From Conyzicola lurida (GTDB lineage Bacteria > Actinomycetota > Actinomycetes > Actinomycetales > Microbacteriaceae): DNA of 64,000 bases. Under the pieces are notes generated by a model that saw only the letters and a program-made list of their open reading frames with translations, searched no databases and was not told the DNA's origin. The position numbers and the translations under genes are program-made. Within the stretch, counting starts at the first letter, position 1; every line of letters begins with the position of its first letter. Below, in pieces: positions 23,252-31,645 of the stretch. The DNA is taken from assembly GCF_014204935.1 (NCBI RefSeq), contig NZ_JACHMJ010000001.1, positions 1,860,001 through 1,924,000 on the forward strand, read 5' to 3'.

Positions 23252-25912
23252 ATGGCGGCGGGGAGCGGCACAACACGGATTCGGCACACACCTGGGAACA
23301 AAATCAGGCCGCCGACCGGACTCGCCCGTCTCGTCGACCGTCCCCGGCTGATCGACGCGCTCACCGCCGGCCTCACCGCACCGGGCCAGACCTTCATGCT
23401 GGTGTCCGCGCCCGCCGGCTACGGCAAGACGGCGCTGGTCAGCCAGTGGGCCGCACGCGCGACCGCCGACCGCGTCACGACAGCGTGGTGCACGCTCGAC
23501 GCCGACGACCGCGATCCGTGCGTGTTCTGGGAGTCCGCCCTCGCCGCGGCGACGCGCGCCGCGGAGGGGACCGCCGAGGAATCCGCCCTACGCGAGCTCG
23601 AATCGAGCATGGAGCCGCGGCTGCACAGCGACTTCCTCGCCGGCTTCACGCGATCACTGGAGCGGCTCGGCGACCGGGTCGCCCTCGTCTTCGACGACAC
23701 GCACGTGCTGGAAGGGTCACCCTCCGAGGACGAGTTCGTCCGGCTGCTGCGGCTCGTACCGCCCAACGTCTACGTGGTCGTCGTGACCCGGTCCACCCTG
23801 CTCGACCAGCGCACCCGGCTGACCAACCGGCTGCGCGAGCTGACCGCAGACTCGCTGTCCTTCACCCGCGCGGAGACCGACGAGCTGTTCGACGACGCGC
23901 GCCTCGACGGCGACCGGATGGAATCGCTGTTCGCCTCCACAGAGGGTTGGCCCGCCGCCCTCAGCCTCGCGCGCCTCTCGGTGGAGCGCACGGAGCCCAC
24001 ACCGCTCGACGAGCGCCTCGGACCGCTCGACCCGCGCGTGCTCTACGACTACCTGCAGCAGGAGGTCTACGGCGACCTGTGCCCGACCGACCAGGCCACC
24101 GTCCTCGCGGCGGCCGTCTGCCCGCTGATCACCGCCGACCTCGCCGACGCGGTCTGCGGCACGCACGACAGCGCCGCGTCCCTGCGGCGTCTCGCGCGCA
24201 GCAACCCCATGCTGCACCGGGTGTCGACCGACCGGGTCGGGCGCACCTGGTACCGCACCCTGCCCCTGTTCGCCGCTTTCCTGCGCGAGAAGGCCGCCGA
24301 GCTCCCCGACGACTCCCTGCAGGCGATGGTCGAACGCGCTGTGGAGTGGCACTCCGAACACGGCGACCCGCTGATCGCCGTGGGTCTCGCGCTCGACGCC
24401 GAAGATTCGGATCTCGTCGACCGCGTCATCCGCCGCACGGGGTATCGGTTGGTGGGAGACGGCTACGCGACGGACTTGCTCGCCCTGGTCGCCTCGTCGA
24501 GCGGCAGTTCCGTCGGCGGACCGTTCTCCAACCTCGTGCTGGCGTGGGCGTCGAGCGTCACCGGCGACCTGGGGCGGGCGGATGACGCGGTCGCACGCGC
24601 GCGTCCGGCGGGCCTGAGCGTCGACGACCTCTTCGAATGGGACTGGCTGCTCTACCTCGTGCAGGTGCACATCGCCCTCGCGCGCGGCGAACGCATCGAC
24701 GGCCTGTCGTCCGGCTGGGCGGACGACACCCTGCTGGGCCTGCCCGACCCGTTGCGCATCGCCGTGCACCTGGCCCGGGGCCTCGCCGAGACGCGCGTCG
24801 GCGTGTTCGCGCGTGCCCGCGAGGAGCTCGACGCCTCCCGCGCCATCGCCGAGAACCTCGGCGACCACCGCGCGCAGGCGATGAGCGCGGTCGGACTCGC
24901 CGTGACGGCTCTGGCCTCGTCCGACCTGCGGGGGTCGCTCCGTCACGCGGAGACCGCGATCGCGGCGGCACGTCGCTCCCCCAGCCAGAACACCACGGAG
25001 GCGCTCGCGATCGCCCACATCCTCGCAGGCTGGAGCGACTACCAGCTGCTCGACGTGACCGCGGCGAACGAGCACGCGACGGACGCCGCCCGCCTCACCG
25101 CCGGACAACCCACCGACCAGTTCTCGCTGGAGGCGCGGCACACCCTGATCGGTGTGACCTTCGACTCGCTGCCCGACAAACGCCGCGCGGCACAGGAGTA
25201 CGCGACGAACTGGCCGCCGCACTACGTGCTGAACGCGCCGACGTCGGTCGTCGTGTCGTCGTTGCAGTTGGGGATCCGGATGTCGCTCACGCTCGGCGAG
25301 CACCGCTGGAGCGAACGGCTGCTCGACCGGGCGCGCCACCTGATCGGCGAGGGACACGACTGGAACGTGGCGTACGCGCAGCTGCTGTACGCCACCGGAC
25401 GCACGGCGGCTGCCCGCGGCATCCTGACCCCGCTCGTGCACGACGGGCACACGCCCCGTACCGCGGTGTCGGACGTGATCGGCTGGTCGCTCGAGGCGGT
25501 GCTCGAGCACGAGAGCGGCAACCCGTACCGGGCGCACTCGGCGATGTGCCGGGCGCTCGAACGGGCGGACGACACGGGATTCCTCGCGGAGATCGAGCGC
25601 CCCGGGGCCGCCACGGTGCGCGCGATCCTCGCCGCTGGCCTGCACCGCTTCGGCAGCGACGACGAGGCCGCGTTCGCGATCGTGGCCCGCGGCCGGGGTG
25701 CGTCGACGCAGTTCCCGTCGGGGCACCTGACGACCCGCGAACGCGAGTTGCTCGCCGAACTCCGCACGCTGCGCACGATCGGCGAGATCTCGGCGGACAT
25801 GCTGCTCTCCATCAACACGGTGAAGACGCACATGCGGGGCATCTACCGCAAGCTCGGGGTCAATTCGCGTCGGAGCGCCGTGGCCGAGGCGGAACGTCTC
25901 GGGCTGATGTAG
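23252..25912 (+). CDS. MalT-like large LuxR-family ATPase regulator
   Basis: This 886-residue transcription regulator belongs to the STAND/LAL group. Walker A is SAPAGYGKTAL near residue 53, a Walker B-like VALVFDDTHVL lies near residue 150, and the middle is TPR-like alpha-helical sequence. The C-terminal LuxR HTH (TTRERELLAELRT ... SINTVKTHMRGIYRKLGV) covers residues 825-886. The N-terminus TPGNKIRPPTGLARLVDRPRLID is typical of MalT-like proteins. It lies between the SHOCT and DUF1269 genes and could control that envelope-stress-like cluster; this is inferred. The inducer is unknown. Confidence 0.9.
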   Translation: MAAGSGTTRIRHTPGNKIRPPTGLARLVDRPRLIDALTAGLTAPGQTFMLVSAPAGYGKTALVSQWAARATADRVTTAWCTLDADDRDPCVFWESALAAATRAAEGTAEESALRELESSMEPRLHSDFLAGFTRSLERLGDRVALVFDDTHVLEGSPSEDEFVRLLRLVPPNVYVVVVTRSTLLDQRTRLTNRLRELTADSLSFTRAETDELFDDARLDGDRMESLFASTEGWPAALSLARLSVERTEPTPLDERLGPLDPRVLYDYLQQEVYGDLCPTDQATVLAAAVCPLITADLADAVCGTHDSAASLRRLARSNPMLHRVSTDRVGRTWYRTLPLFAAFLREKAAELPDDSLQAMVERAVEWHSEHGDPLIAVGLALDAEDSDLVDRVIRRTGYRLVGDGYATDLLALVASSSGSSVGGPFSNLVLAWASSVTGDLGRADDAVARARPAGLSVDDLFEWDWLLYLVQVHIALARGERIDGLSSGWADDTLLGLPDPLRIAVHLARGLAETRVGVFARAREELDASRAIAENLGDHRAQAMSAVGLAVTALASSDLRGSLRHAETAIAAARRSPSQNTTEALAIAHILAGWSDYQLLDVTAANEHATDAARLTAGQPTDQFSLEARHTLIGVTFDSLPDKRRAAQEYATNWPPHYVLNAPTSVVVSSLQLGIRMSLTLGEHRWSERLLDRARHLIGEGHDWNVAYAQLLYATGRTAAARGILTPLVHDGHTPRTAVSDVIGWSLEAVLEHESGNPYRAHSAMCRALERADDTGFLAEIERPGAATVRAILAAGLHRFGSDDEAAFAIVARGRGASTQFPSGHLTTRERELLAELRTLRTIGEISADMLLSINTVKTHMRGIYRKLGVNSRRSAVAEAERLGLM

Positions 25913-26013
25913 TCGCGCCACCCGGGTCACCCGGCCGAGGCGAGGTCGGCCGGCGCGGCTGAGGCGAGGGTGGTGGCGGCGCCCGACCCCCGGGCGCACA
26001 GAAGGAGGAGACC

Positions 26014-26502
26014 ATGGCAAGCACGCTCACGGTGTGGAAATTCGACACCCCCGATGGCGCGGAAGAGGCCGAGCGCATCCTGCTCGACCTGCAGACGGAG
26101 AACATCATCACCGTCGACGACGCCGCGGTGGTGTCCTGGGCGCACGGCGCGAGGAAGCCGAAGACACGCCAGCTGAACACGACGGCCGGCGCGGGTGCGC
26201 TCGGCGGAAGTTTCTGGGGCCTCCTGTTCGGGCTCATCTTCTTCGTGCCGCTGCTCGGTGCGGCGATCGGCGCGGTCACCGGCGGTCTGGCCGGCGCGCT
26301 CACCGACGTGGGGATCGACGACGACTTCATCAAGCGGCTGCGCGACAAGGTGACGCCCGGCACCTCCGCACTGTTCGTGCTGACTGACGGAGAGGTAGTC
26401 GACCGGGTCGCGGACGCGTTCTCCGGCAAGCACATGGAGCTCATCGATACCAACCTCGGGCACGAGGAAGAGTCCAAGCTGCGGGAGGTGTTCGGGGCGT
26501 AA
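26014..26502 (+). CDS. DUF1269 membrane protein
   Basis: This 162-residue protein fits DUF1269. An N-terminal ferredoxin-like region (LTVWKFDTPDGAEEAERIL) is followed by a Gly-rich membrane segment with glycine-zipper character (residues 58-95, GLLFGLIFFVPLLGAAIGA), then GIDDDFIKRLRDKVTPGTSALFVL, the most conserved family stretch. A good AAGGAGGAG ribosome-binding site precedes ATG 26014. Members are often induced by osmotic or general stress, but their function is unknown. It lies 102 bases after the MalT-like regulator on the same strand. Confidence 0.85.
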   Translation: MASTLTVWKFDTPDGAEEAERILLDLQTENIITVDDAAVVSWAHGARKPKTRQLNTTAGAGALGGSFWGLLFGLIFFVPLLGAAIGAVTGGLAGALTDVGIDDDFIKRLRDKVTPGTSALFVLTDGEVVDRVADAFSGKHMELIDTNLGHEEESKLREVFGA

Positions 26503-26613
26503 CGCGGCGTTGCGACGCGCGGCGGTCCCGGGGCGGGCGGGCCCGGCCGCGTCATCCGCCGAATGGTAACGTGGGCGCACCCGTGCTTGAGTTTGGACCT
26601 AGGGGGCGCACCG

Positions 26614-27693
26614 GTGAAGCTTCTCTTCGATTGCAGGGCCGTGCGCTGGGGAACCCACGACGGGATCAGCCGGTATTCCGCCAATCTGGTGCGCGAGCTG
26701 TCGAAGCTCACCCCCGTGACGATGATCATCAACGACGAGCGGCAGCTGGACATGCTGCCCGACCTGCCGTGGATCAAGGCGCCGGCGATGACGAGTCCGA
26801 AAGACTCGCTGATGAGCCGCTACCTCAACAAGCACCACCCCGACGTCGTGTTCTCCCCCATGCAGACGATGGGTTCGCTCGGCCGCGACTACAAGCTCGT
26901 GCTCACGGTGCACGACCTGATCTACTACACGCACCGCACACCGCCGCGGAACCTGCCGCAGGCCGTGCGGGTGCTCTGGCGCCTGTACCACCTGGTCTGG
27001 TGGCCGCAGCGGATGCTGCTCAACCGCGCCGACGCCGTCGCTGCCGTGTCCCGCACGACGATGAAGCTCATCACGGACAAGAAGCTGACGACGAAACCGT
27101 TGATCCTCGCGCCGAACGCGAGTTCGCTCGACGCTGGCTCGCGCGATGGTGGCGAGGCCGCGCCGATCGTCCTGCCTCGCGGCAAGGACCTCGTCTACAT
27201 GGGCTCGTTTATGCCCTACAAGAACGTCGAGACGCTGGTAGTCGCGGCGAACTCGTTGCCCGACTACCGGCTACATCTGATGAGCCCCGTCTCGGCGGAG
27301 ACGCGCGCCCGGTTCGCCGAGCTCAACACGGCCGACAATCTGGTGTTCCACAACGGTGCGACGGACGCCGAGTACATCGAGCTGCTGCAGTCGTCGACCG
27401 CCCTCGTCACCGCGTCGCTCGACGAGGGCTTCGGCATCCCGCTGGTCGAGGCGATGGCGCTCGGTGTGCCCGTCGTGGTCAGCGACATCCCGATTTTCCA
27501 CGAGATCGCGGGCGAGGCCGGCATTTTCTTCACGCCGACGGATGCGGCGGCGCTCGTCTCCGCGGTGCGCGAGCTCGAGGCGGCCGACGTGTGGAGCGCG
27601 CGCTCCGCAGCGTCCGTGGCGCAGGCCGGAGAGTGGAGCTGGGAGCGCTCGGCCGAGCAGCTCTGGGCCGGTCTGCAGGCCGTGGCCGAGTGA
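26614..27693 (+). CDS. GT4-family glycosyltransferase
   Basis: This 359-residue protein is a GT-B-fold glycosyltransferase of group 1 (GT4). The N-terminal acceptor domain has DCRAVRWGTHDGISRYSANLV. The C-terminal donor domain has VYMGSFMPYKNVETLV near residue 195 and the E-x7-E nucleotide-sugar motif in DEGFGIPLVEAMALGVPVV near residue 270. The start is GTG 26614, with GGGGG a few bases upstream. It probably adds a sugar to a surface polysaccharide or glycolipid; donor and acceptor are unknown. The following hypothetical gene starts two bases after its stop, so the two form an operon. Confidence 0.88.
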   Translation: MKLLFDCRAVRWGTHDGISRYSANLVRELSKLTPVTMIINDERQLDMLPDLPWIKAPAMTSPKDSLMSRYLNKHHPDVVFSPMQTMGSLGRDYKLVLTVHDLIYYTHRTPPRNLPQAVRVLWRLYHLVWWPQRMLLNRADAVAAVSRTTMKLITDKKLTTKPLILAPNASSLDAGSRDGGEAAPIVLPRGKDLVYMGSFMPYKNVETLVVAANSLPDYRLHLMSPVSAETRARFAELNTADNLVFHNGATDAEYIELLQSSTALVTASLDEGFGIPLVEAMALGVPVVVSDIPIFHEIAGEAGIFFTPTDAAALVSAVRELEAADVWSARSAASVAQAGEWSWERSAEQLWAGLQAVAE

Positions 27694-27694
27694 C

Positions 27695-28573
27695 ATGAGG
27701 CTGAACCCGTTCGCGTCCCGATCCGACGCGTCCCGTTTCCCCGAGTCCCGGGGCAAGTCGTCTGGTGCCGACTCTTCTTGTTCGGCTGCCGACGTCGTGA
27801 CCGAGCGGGCGCGTGCCGCGCAGGCGAAGGAATCCGCCGACGGTCGCAAGGCAGCGAAACGCGCCGGTGCTGCAGCGCGGGCGTCGCAGCTGCGTACTCT
27901 CGCCGAGAACGAAGCGGATCTCGACCGGGCACTCGCCGCACTCGCCGGTTTCTCCCCCGAGGTCAGCGCCCAGCTGCTCGCCGAGCTCGACGGACCCGAC
28001 CCGGTCACGCAGTACTCGGTCGCCGGACGAGCAGCCGGCTCGGTCTCGGGCCTTCCGGGGTGGCTGCGAGAACGCTGCCTGCAGCCGGACGCGGAGCGGC
28101 TCGTGCGCGACTGGCTGGTTTTCCGCGACCTCCTCGTGGCGCACAAGGAGTTCTCGATGGCGGAGAACCCGCTCCCGCAGGTGTACGAGGCGCTCGGCTA
28201 CTCCGACGGGCAGAGTCTCGCCGTCGACGGGGTGGCGGCGCACGGCCGGGACGCGTGCGACCGGTTGCTCGGAGTGGCGTTCGCGCTGCGCACCGCCCAG
28301 CGCGCGCTCGTCACCCGGCGCATCGGAACGACGACCGGGTACGCGGCGTCGGACCAGTGGCGGACGTTCGACCTGACCAACCGGTTCCTGACCGCGGAAC
28401 TGGCGCGGTGGGTGCTGGACGATGCGCCATCCGACCCCCTTATCGTGTCGGAGATCGTCGGCGGCCGGTTCAGCAGCGTCGAGACCGACCCGCTGGCCGG
28501 ACGGCACTCGGGGATCTCGCCGAACGAGGTCGATGAAGCCCTCTTCGTCGCGGAACTGAAGCGCGGGCGCTAG
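27695..28573 (+). CDS. Hypothetical protein coupled to glycosyltransferase, 292 aa
   Basis: I do not recognise this family. The protein is 292 residues long, has no signal peptide or membrane span, and begins with a basic Ser/Ala/Arg-rich and probably disordered 65-residue region. After it comes a helical domain containing LAGFSPEVSAQLLAEL and a conserved-looking C-terminal domain with TGYAASDQWRTFDLTNRFLTAELARWVLDD. It starts one base after the glycosyltransferase stop, which suggests a role tied to that enzyme. The stop overlaps the convergent HxlR gene by four bases. Confidence 0.7.
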   Translation: MRLNPFASRSDASRFPESRGKSSGADSSCSAADVVTERARAAQAKESADGRKAAKRAGAAARASQLRTLAENEADLDRALAALAGFSPEVSAQLLAELDGPDPVTQYSVAGRAAGSVSGLPGWLRERCLQPDAERLVRDWLVFRDLLVAHKEFSMAENPLPQVYEALGYSDGQSLAVDGVAAHGRDACDRLLGVAFALRTAQRALVTRRIGTTTGYAASDQWRTFDLTNRFLTAELARWVLDDAPSDPLIVSEIVGGRFSSVETDPLAGRHSGISPNEVDEALFVAELKRGR

Positions 28574-28911
28574 TTCCGCGGTAGGTGGTCTTTCGCCCAG
28601 GCGGAGAGGGCGCGCATCGCCGGGAGGAACGCCACACCGCTCTCGGCGAGGCTGTACTCGACGGTCACCGGGGGTCCGTCGGTCACCGTGCGCTGCACGA
28701 GTCCGGTCGCGGCGAGTTCGGTGAGCCGCTCGGAGAGGACGGAATCGCTGATGCCGCCGACCGCCCGGCGGAGCTCGGCGAAACCGGCGGGACCGGAGCT
28801 GAGGGTGCCGAGGATGACGCCGTTCCAGCGTTTGCCGATGACATCGAAGGCACGGGAGAGTGCCGCGTCGCACATGCGGGGCTCGTGGGTGTCCGATGTC
28901 GTCGTTGCCAT
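28570..28911 (-). CDS. HxlR-family transcriptional regulator
   Basis: This 113-residue winged-helix protein fits HxlR/MarR-like regulators: a single Cys near the N-terminus (MCDAALSRAFDVIGKRWN), then WNGVILGTLSSGPAGFAELRRAVGGISDSVLSERL covering the recognition helix, and TVEYSLAESG as the wing. HxlR proteins often sense electrophiles or aldehydes through that N-terminal Cys. It is divergent from the nitroreductase gene with a 71-bp shared promoter region holding a palindrome, so it probably controls that gene and itself. Confidence 0.9.
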   Translation of the reverse strand: MATTTSDTHEPRMCDAALSRAFDVIGKRWNGVILGTLSSGPAGFAELRRAVGGISDSVLSERLTELAATGLVQRTVTDGPPVTVEYSLAESGVAFLPAMRALSAWAKDHLPRN

Positions 28912-28920
28912 TCCTGAAGT

Positions 28921-28961
28921 CTAGCGTGCTAGGTTGATATGAGTTACTTCGTTTTTACTAG
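28921..28961 (+). promoter_or_regulatory. Candidate HxlR operator and nitroreductase promoter
   Basis: CTAGCGTGCTAG (28921-28932) is a perfect palindrome with a 2-base centre. Directly after it come TTGATA (28934-28939) and TACTAG (28956-28961), separated by 16 bases, a plausible -35/-10 pair. The -10 repeats the CTAGC/ACTAG element of the palindrome. The RutE-like gene begins 21 bases further on. Confidence 0.5.
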
Positions 28962-28982
28962 CGACTTCACAGAAGGAAGCAC

Positions 28983-29597
28983 ATGTCCGACCTCGCCCTC
29001 CACCTTCCCCAGCGACTCGACGACGAGGCCAGAGCACAGCTGTTCACCGACGCACGAACCGCCAACACGTTCGCCGAGACCCCGGTCACGGACGACGAGC
29101 TCAGCGAGATCTGGGAACTCGCGCGCTGGGCGCCGACCGCCGCCAACTTCCAGCCGTTGCGCGTCGTCTACGTGAAGACCCCGGAGGCCCGCGAGCGTCT
29201 CGCCGCGCTCATGAGCGAGGGTAACCGCGAGAAGACTCTGGCTGCGCCTGCTGTGGCGCTGCTCGCTTTCGACAGCCGTTTCCACGAGCACATCCCGACG
29301 ATCGCGCCGTTCCGTGCGGGGATCGTGCCGACGCTCGAGGAGGACGAGGGCATGCGCACCGGTATGGCGAGCTTCAACTCGGCGATCCAGGCCGGCTACT
29401 TCGTACTCGCCGTCCGTTCGCTCGGTTTCGCCGCCGGTCCCATGGGTGGCTTCGACAAGGCCGGTGTCGACGCCGAGTTCTTCGCGGACGGTCGCCTGCA
29501 CTCGACCCTCGTCGTGACGATCGGGCACCCGACCGAGAACTCCTACCGCGACCGCATGCCGCGTCTCGAGCACTCCGACGTCGTGCAGTGGGTCTAG
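28983..29597 (+). CDS. Nitroreductase-family protein, RutE/HadB-like malonic semialdehyde reductase type
   Basis: This 204-residue flavoprotein fits the RutE/HadB branch of the nitroreductase family: ELARWAPTAANFQPLRVVYVKT near residue 45, EGNREKTLAAPAVALLAFD near residue 80, and GFAAGPMGGFDKAGVD near residue 155. RutE reduces malonic semialdehyde to 3-hydroxypropionate in uracil breakdown; relatives also act as general NAD(P)H nitroreductases. Three kilobases downstream lies an operon with RutA-like and isochorismatase-fold genes, so a metabolic link is possible but unproven. The last 21 bases, including the stop, are duplicated 34 bases downstream. Confidence 0.88.
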   Translation: MSDLALHLPQRLDDEARAQLFTDARTANTFAETPVTDDELSEIWELARWAPTAANFQPLRVVYVKTPEARERLAALMSEGNREKTLAAPAVALLAFDSRFHEHIPTIAPFRAGIVPTLEEDEGMRTGMASFNSAIQAGYFVLAVRSLGFAAGPMGGFDKAGVDAEFFADGRLHSTLVVTIGHPTENSYRDRMPRLEHSDVVQWV

Positions 29598-29631
29598 GCC
29601 GGGGCTAAGAGACGTCGTGCAGTGGGTTTAG
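29577..29631 (+). repeat. 21-bp direct duplication of the nitroreductase gene's 3' end
   Basis: Positions 29577-29597, the last codons and TAG stop of the nitroreductase gene, recur at 29611-29631 with one C-to-T change. The second copy leads directly into the 7-bp tandem repeat. Confidence 0.8.
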
Positions 29632-29693
29632 CCAAGAGCCAAGAGCCAAGAGCCAAGAGCCAAGAGCCAAGAGCCAAGAGCCAAGAGCCAAGA
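29631..29693 (+). repeat. Nine perfect tandem copies of the heptamer GCCAAGA
   Basis: GCCAAGA is repeated nine times without interruption over 63 bases. A variant, GCTAAGA, lies about 25 bases upstream. The repeat number in such a perfect heptamer array is expected to vary between strains by slippage. Confidence 0.95.
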
Positions 29694-29779
29694 AAAGCAG
29701 GAATCTATCGATTCGTGTCGTCTTGCCGTCGTAAGGCTGGCGATGACGAGTCCGCTCGGTTGCGTTTATTCGACTGTTC

Positions 29780-30092
29780 CGAGGCTGAGTCCAGGTTGGC
29801 TCAGTCAGATTCGCTCATTCCGGGCTTACTGAGCCGGAGCTGGCTCTGTCGGCGCTGGCTCAGTCCGGGTGGCTCTGTCGGAGCGGACTCAGCCCGGGTA
29901 GCTCAGCCGGAGCGGACTCAGCCCAGGCGGCTCAGCCGCAGCGGACTCAGCCCGGGTAGCTCAGCCGGAGCGGACTCAGCCCGGGTAGCTCAGCCGGAGC
30001 GGACTCAGCCCGGGTAGCTCAGCCGCAGCGGACTCAGCCCGGGTAGCTCAGTCCGAGTGGCTCAGTCGGGGTGGCTCAGCCGGAGCGGGCTC
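29780..30092. repeat. 29-bp tandem repeat array with degenerate flanks
   Basis: GGACTCAGCC begins at 29885, 29914, 29943, 29972, 30001 and 30030, an exact period of 29 bp. Each unit contains two related half-units of 14-15 bp (GGACTCAGCCCGGGT and AGCTCAGCCGGAGC). Outside 29885-30058 the half-units continue in degenerate form (GGCTCAGTCCGGGT, GGCTCTGTCGGAGC and similar) from about 29780 to 30092. The array ends ten bases before the HNH-endonuclease stop. No gene with natural composition is in it; the interval 29598-30101 holds only repeats. Confidence 0.9.
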
Positions 30093-30101
30093 AGTGGTGC
30101 A

Positions 30102-31550
30102 TCATGGATTCATCGTCAACTTCTCCAATGCGAGCCTGGGCTGCGATGTCAGTTCTCGTTGGAGGTCGCGCATTGCGGCGCTCTTAGACGGCATCAGGAT
30201 GCGGCGCTGCTGTGCGTCGATGTCGAGTGGCGGAATCAGGTAATAGTCGGACCCCTCCCGTTCGATCTCCCACCCGTTGTTGTGCATCAGCAGGTGGTGG
30301 AACTTGCACAGCAGGATCCCGTCTTTGATGTCGGTCCGTCCTCCGTCTCTGGCCCAGTGGTTGATGTGGTGCGCCTCGGCCATCGACGGCGACCGGTCGC
30401 AGGCCCCGAACCGGCAGCCGCCGTCCCTGACAGTGAGGGCGATGCGTTGTTTCCGGGTGAAGAACCGTTGTTCGCGGCCGACGTCGAGGGCCTGCCCGGT
30501 GTCGTCGAAGACCACCTCCGTGGTGGTCCCGGTGCAGACCAGACGTTCCACTGTTTCGATCGAGACCGGGTCGGGTGAGCCTTCGATGCGCCCGTGACCG
30601 GTGCGGGAATCCAGAGTGGGAGCGGTGACGAGGACCCGGATCGCCGCACCGCCGTCTCCCAACAGCTCGGTCGGGTCGGCGGTGGCGCCGGCCTGCAGCA
30701 GGCCGAGCATCGTGTCGGAGGCGAGCTGCTCGATACTGCGCGGATCGTTGAGGATGCGGTCGGCGGTCTCCTGATGCGGCCCGCTCACGAACCGGACGCC
30801 CCGTTTCGGCGACGTCGCCCGGTCGTAGAGCTCGGTGACTACCGCGTAGGACTCGGGGTCGAGGTCCCAGACCAGACGGCCCATGCCGTTCGACAGGCGG
30901 TAGTGCTTGAGCGACCGTTTCTCGAACCGCTCCCGTTCCCGGTCGGCGATCCCCGCCTCGTCCAGATCGTCGCGCAGTTCGCGGGCGCGTCGTTGCAGAC
31001 GGTCCGGGTCGAGAGTTGCCGCCTCCGCGACGAGAGTGGAAGCGGCCTCGGAGAGGGCCGTGGAAGGCACGTTCTCGGTCGGCACCCCGAGCCCCGCCCG
31101 GACAGCATCCGCTGCAGCAACCGACAGCGCGCCGCCGGCGACCGCGGTAGCCACGGGCGCGAGCGACGGTTCCGACGCTTCGAAGAGCGAGCCGGTAGCC
31201 GGGTCGGGCGTCCCGTCCAGCGCCGCCTCCCGCACCATGCGCCCCACCCGCACCGCGGTCACGGCCTCCCGCCCGGTGGCTCCGGTGGTCGCTTTGACGA
31301 ACTCTTCCGGTGACCGGTACCCCTCCCGCTGCGCGAGCCCGTCGTGCCCATGCGAGCGCGTCGACCGCGCGGCGATCTCCCCGGCGATCAGCGCGAGGTG
31401 GGCGTCGGCCAGCTGCTTCTCCTGCGCGGCCATGCGACCGAGCGAAACGAGAGCCGCGTCATCCAGCACACTAAAAGAACCGACGTCAGTCGACACCGCA
31501 GACAACGCCGCCACCGCGGTGGCGAACTGGGTTGCAAGGCTCGAGGACAT
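30102..31550 (-). CDS. DUF222 / HNH endonuclease domain protein
   Basis: This 482-residue protein has an N-terminal DUF222 region (helical, residues 30-330) and a C-terminal HNH nuclease. The nuclease motif is MAEAHHINHWARDGGRTD followed by GILLCKFHHLLMHNNGW (residues 385-430), with Cys residues in GCRFGACDR before it. This architecture is that of the 13E12-repeat family, abundant and multicopy in actinobacteria and often regarded as a selfish or mobile-like gene. No terminal inverted repeats or target duplications are seen. The 3' end abuts a 29-bp tandem repeat array. Confidence 0.9.
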   Translation of the reverse strand: MSSSLATQFATAVAALSAVSTDVGSFSVLDDAALVSLGRMAAQEKQLADAHLALIAGEIAARSTRSHGHDGLAQREGYRSPEEFVKATTGATGREAVTAVRVGRMVREAALDGTPDPATGSLFEASEPSLAPVATAVAGGALSVAAADAVRAGLGVPTENVPSTALSEAASTLVAEAATLDPDRLQRRARELRDDLDEAGIADRERERFEKRSLKHYRLSNGMGRLVWDLDPESYAVVTELYDRATSPKRGVRFVSGPHQETADRILNDPRSIEQLASDTMLGLLQAGATADPTELLGDGGAAIRVLVTAPTLDSRTGHGRIEGSPDPVSIETVERLVCTGTTTEVVFDDTGQALDVGREQRFFTRKQRIALTVRDGGCRFGACDRSPSMAEAHHINHWARDGGRTDIKDGILLCKFHHLLMHNNGWEIEREGSDYYLIPPLDIDAQQRRILMPSKSAAMRDLQRELTSQPRLALEKLTMNP

Positions 31551-31645
31551 GCGTCAATTTTCTCAAGCAGAACATACATTCGATAGCAGTCACGCGAGTT
31601 GGTGCAGAACCCCCGGCTATGAGGGGCATGTGAAGGACAGGAGCG

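Noticed and set aside
29622-30017. Open frame through the tandem repeats (131 codons)
   Set aside because: The translation is only the repeats read out (KSQEPRA and similar units); composition is unnatural and there is no ribosome-binding site.
29885-30058. Possible CRISPR array, because unit length is 29 bp
   Set aside because: The units are directly adjacent with no spacers and each has two related halves; no cas genes are present.
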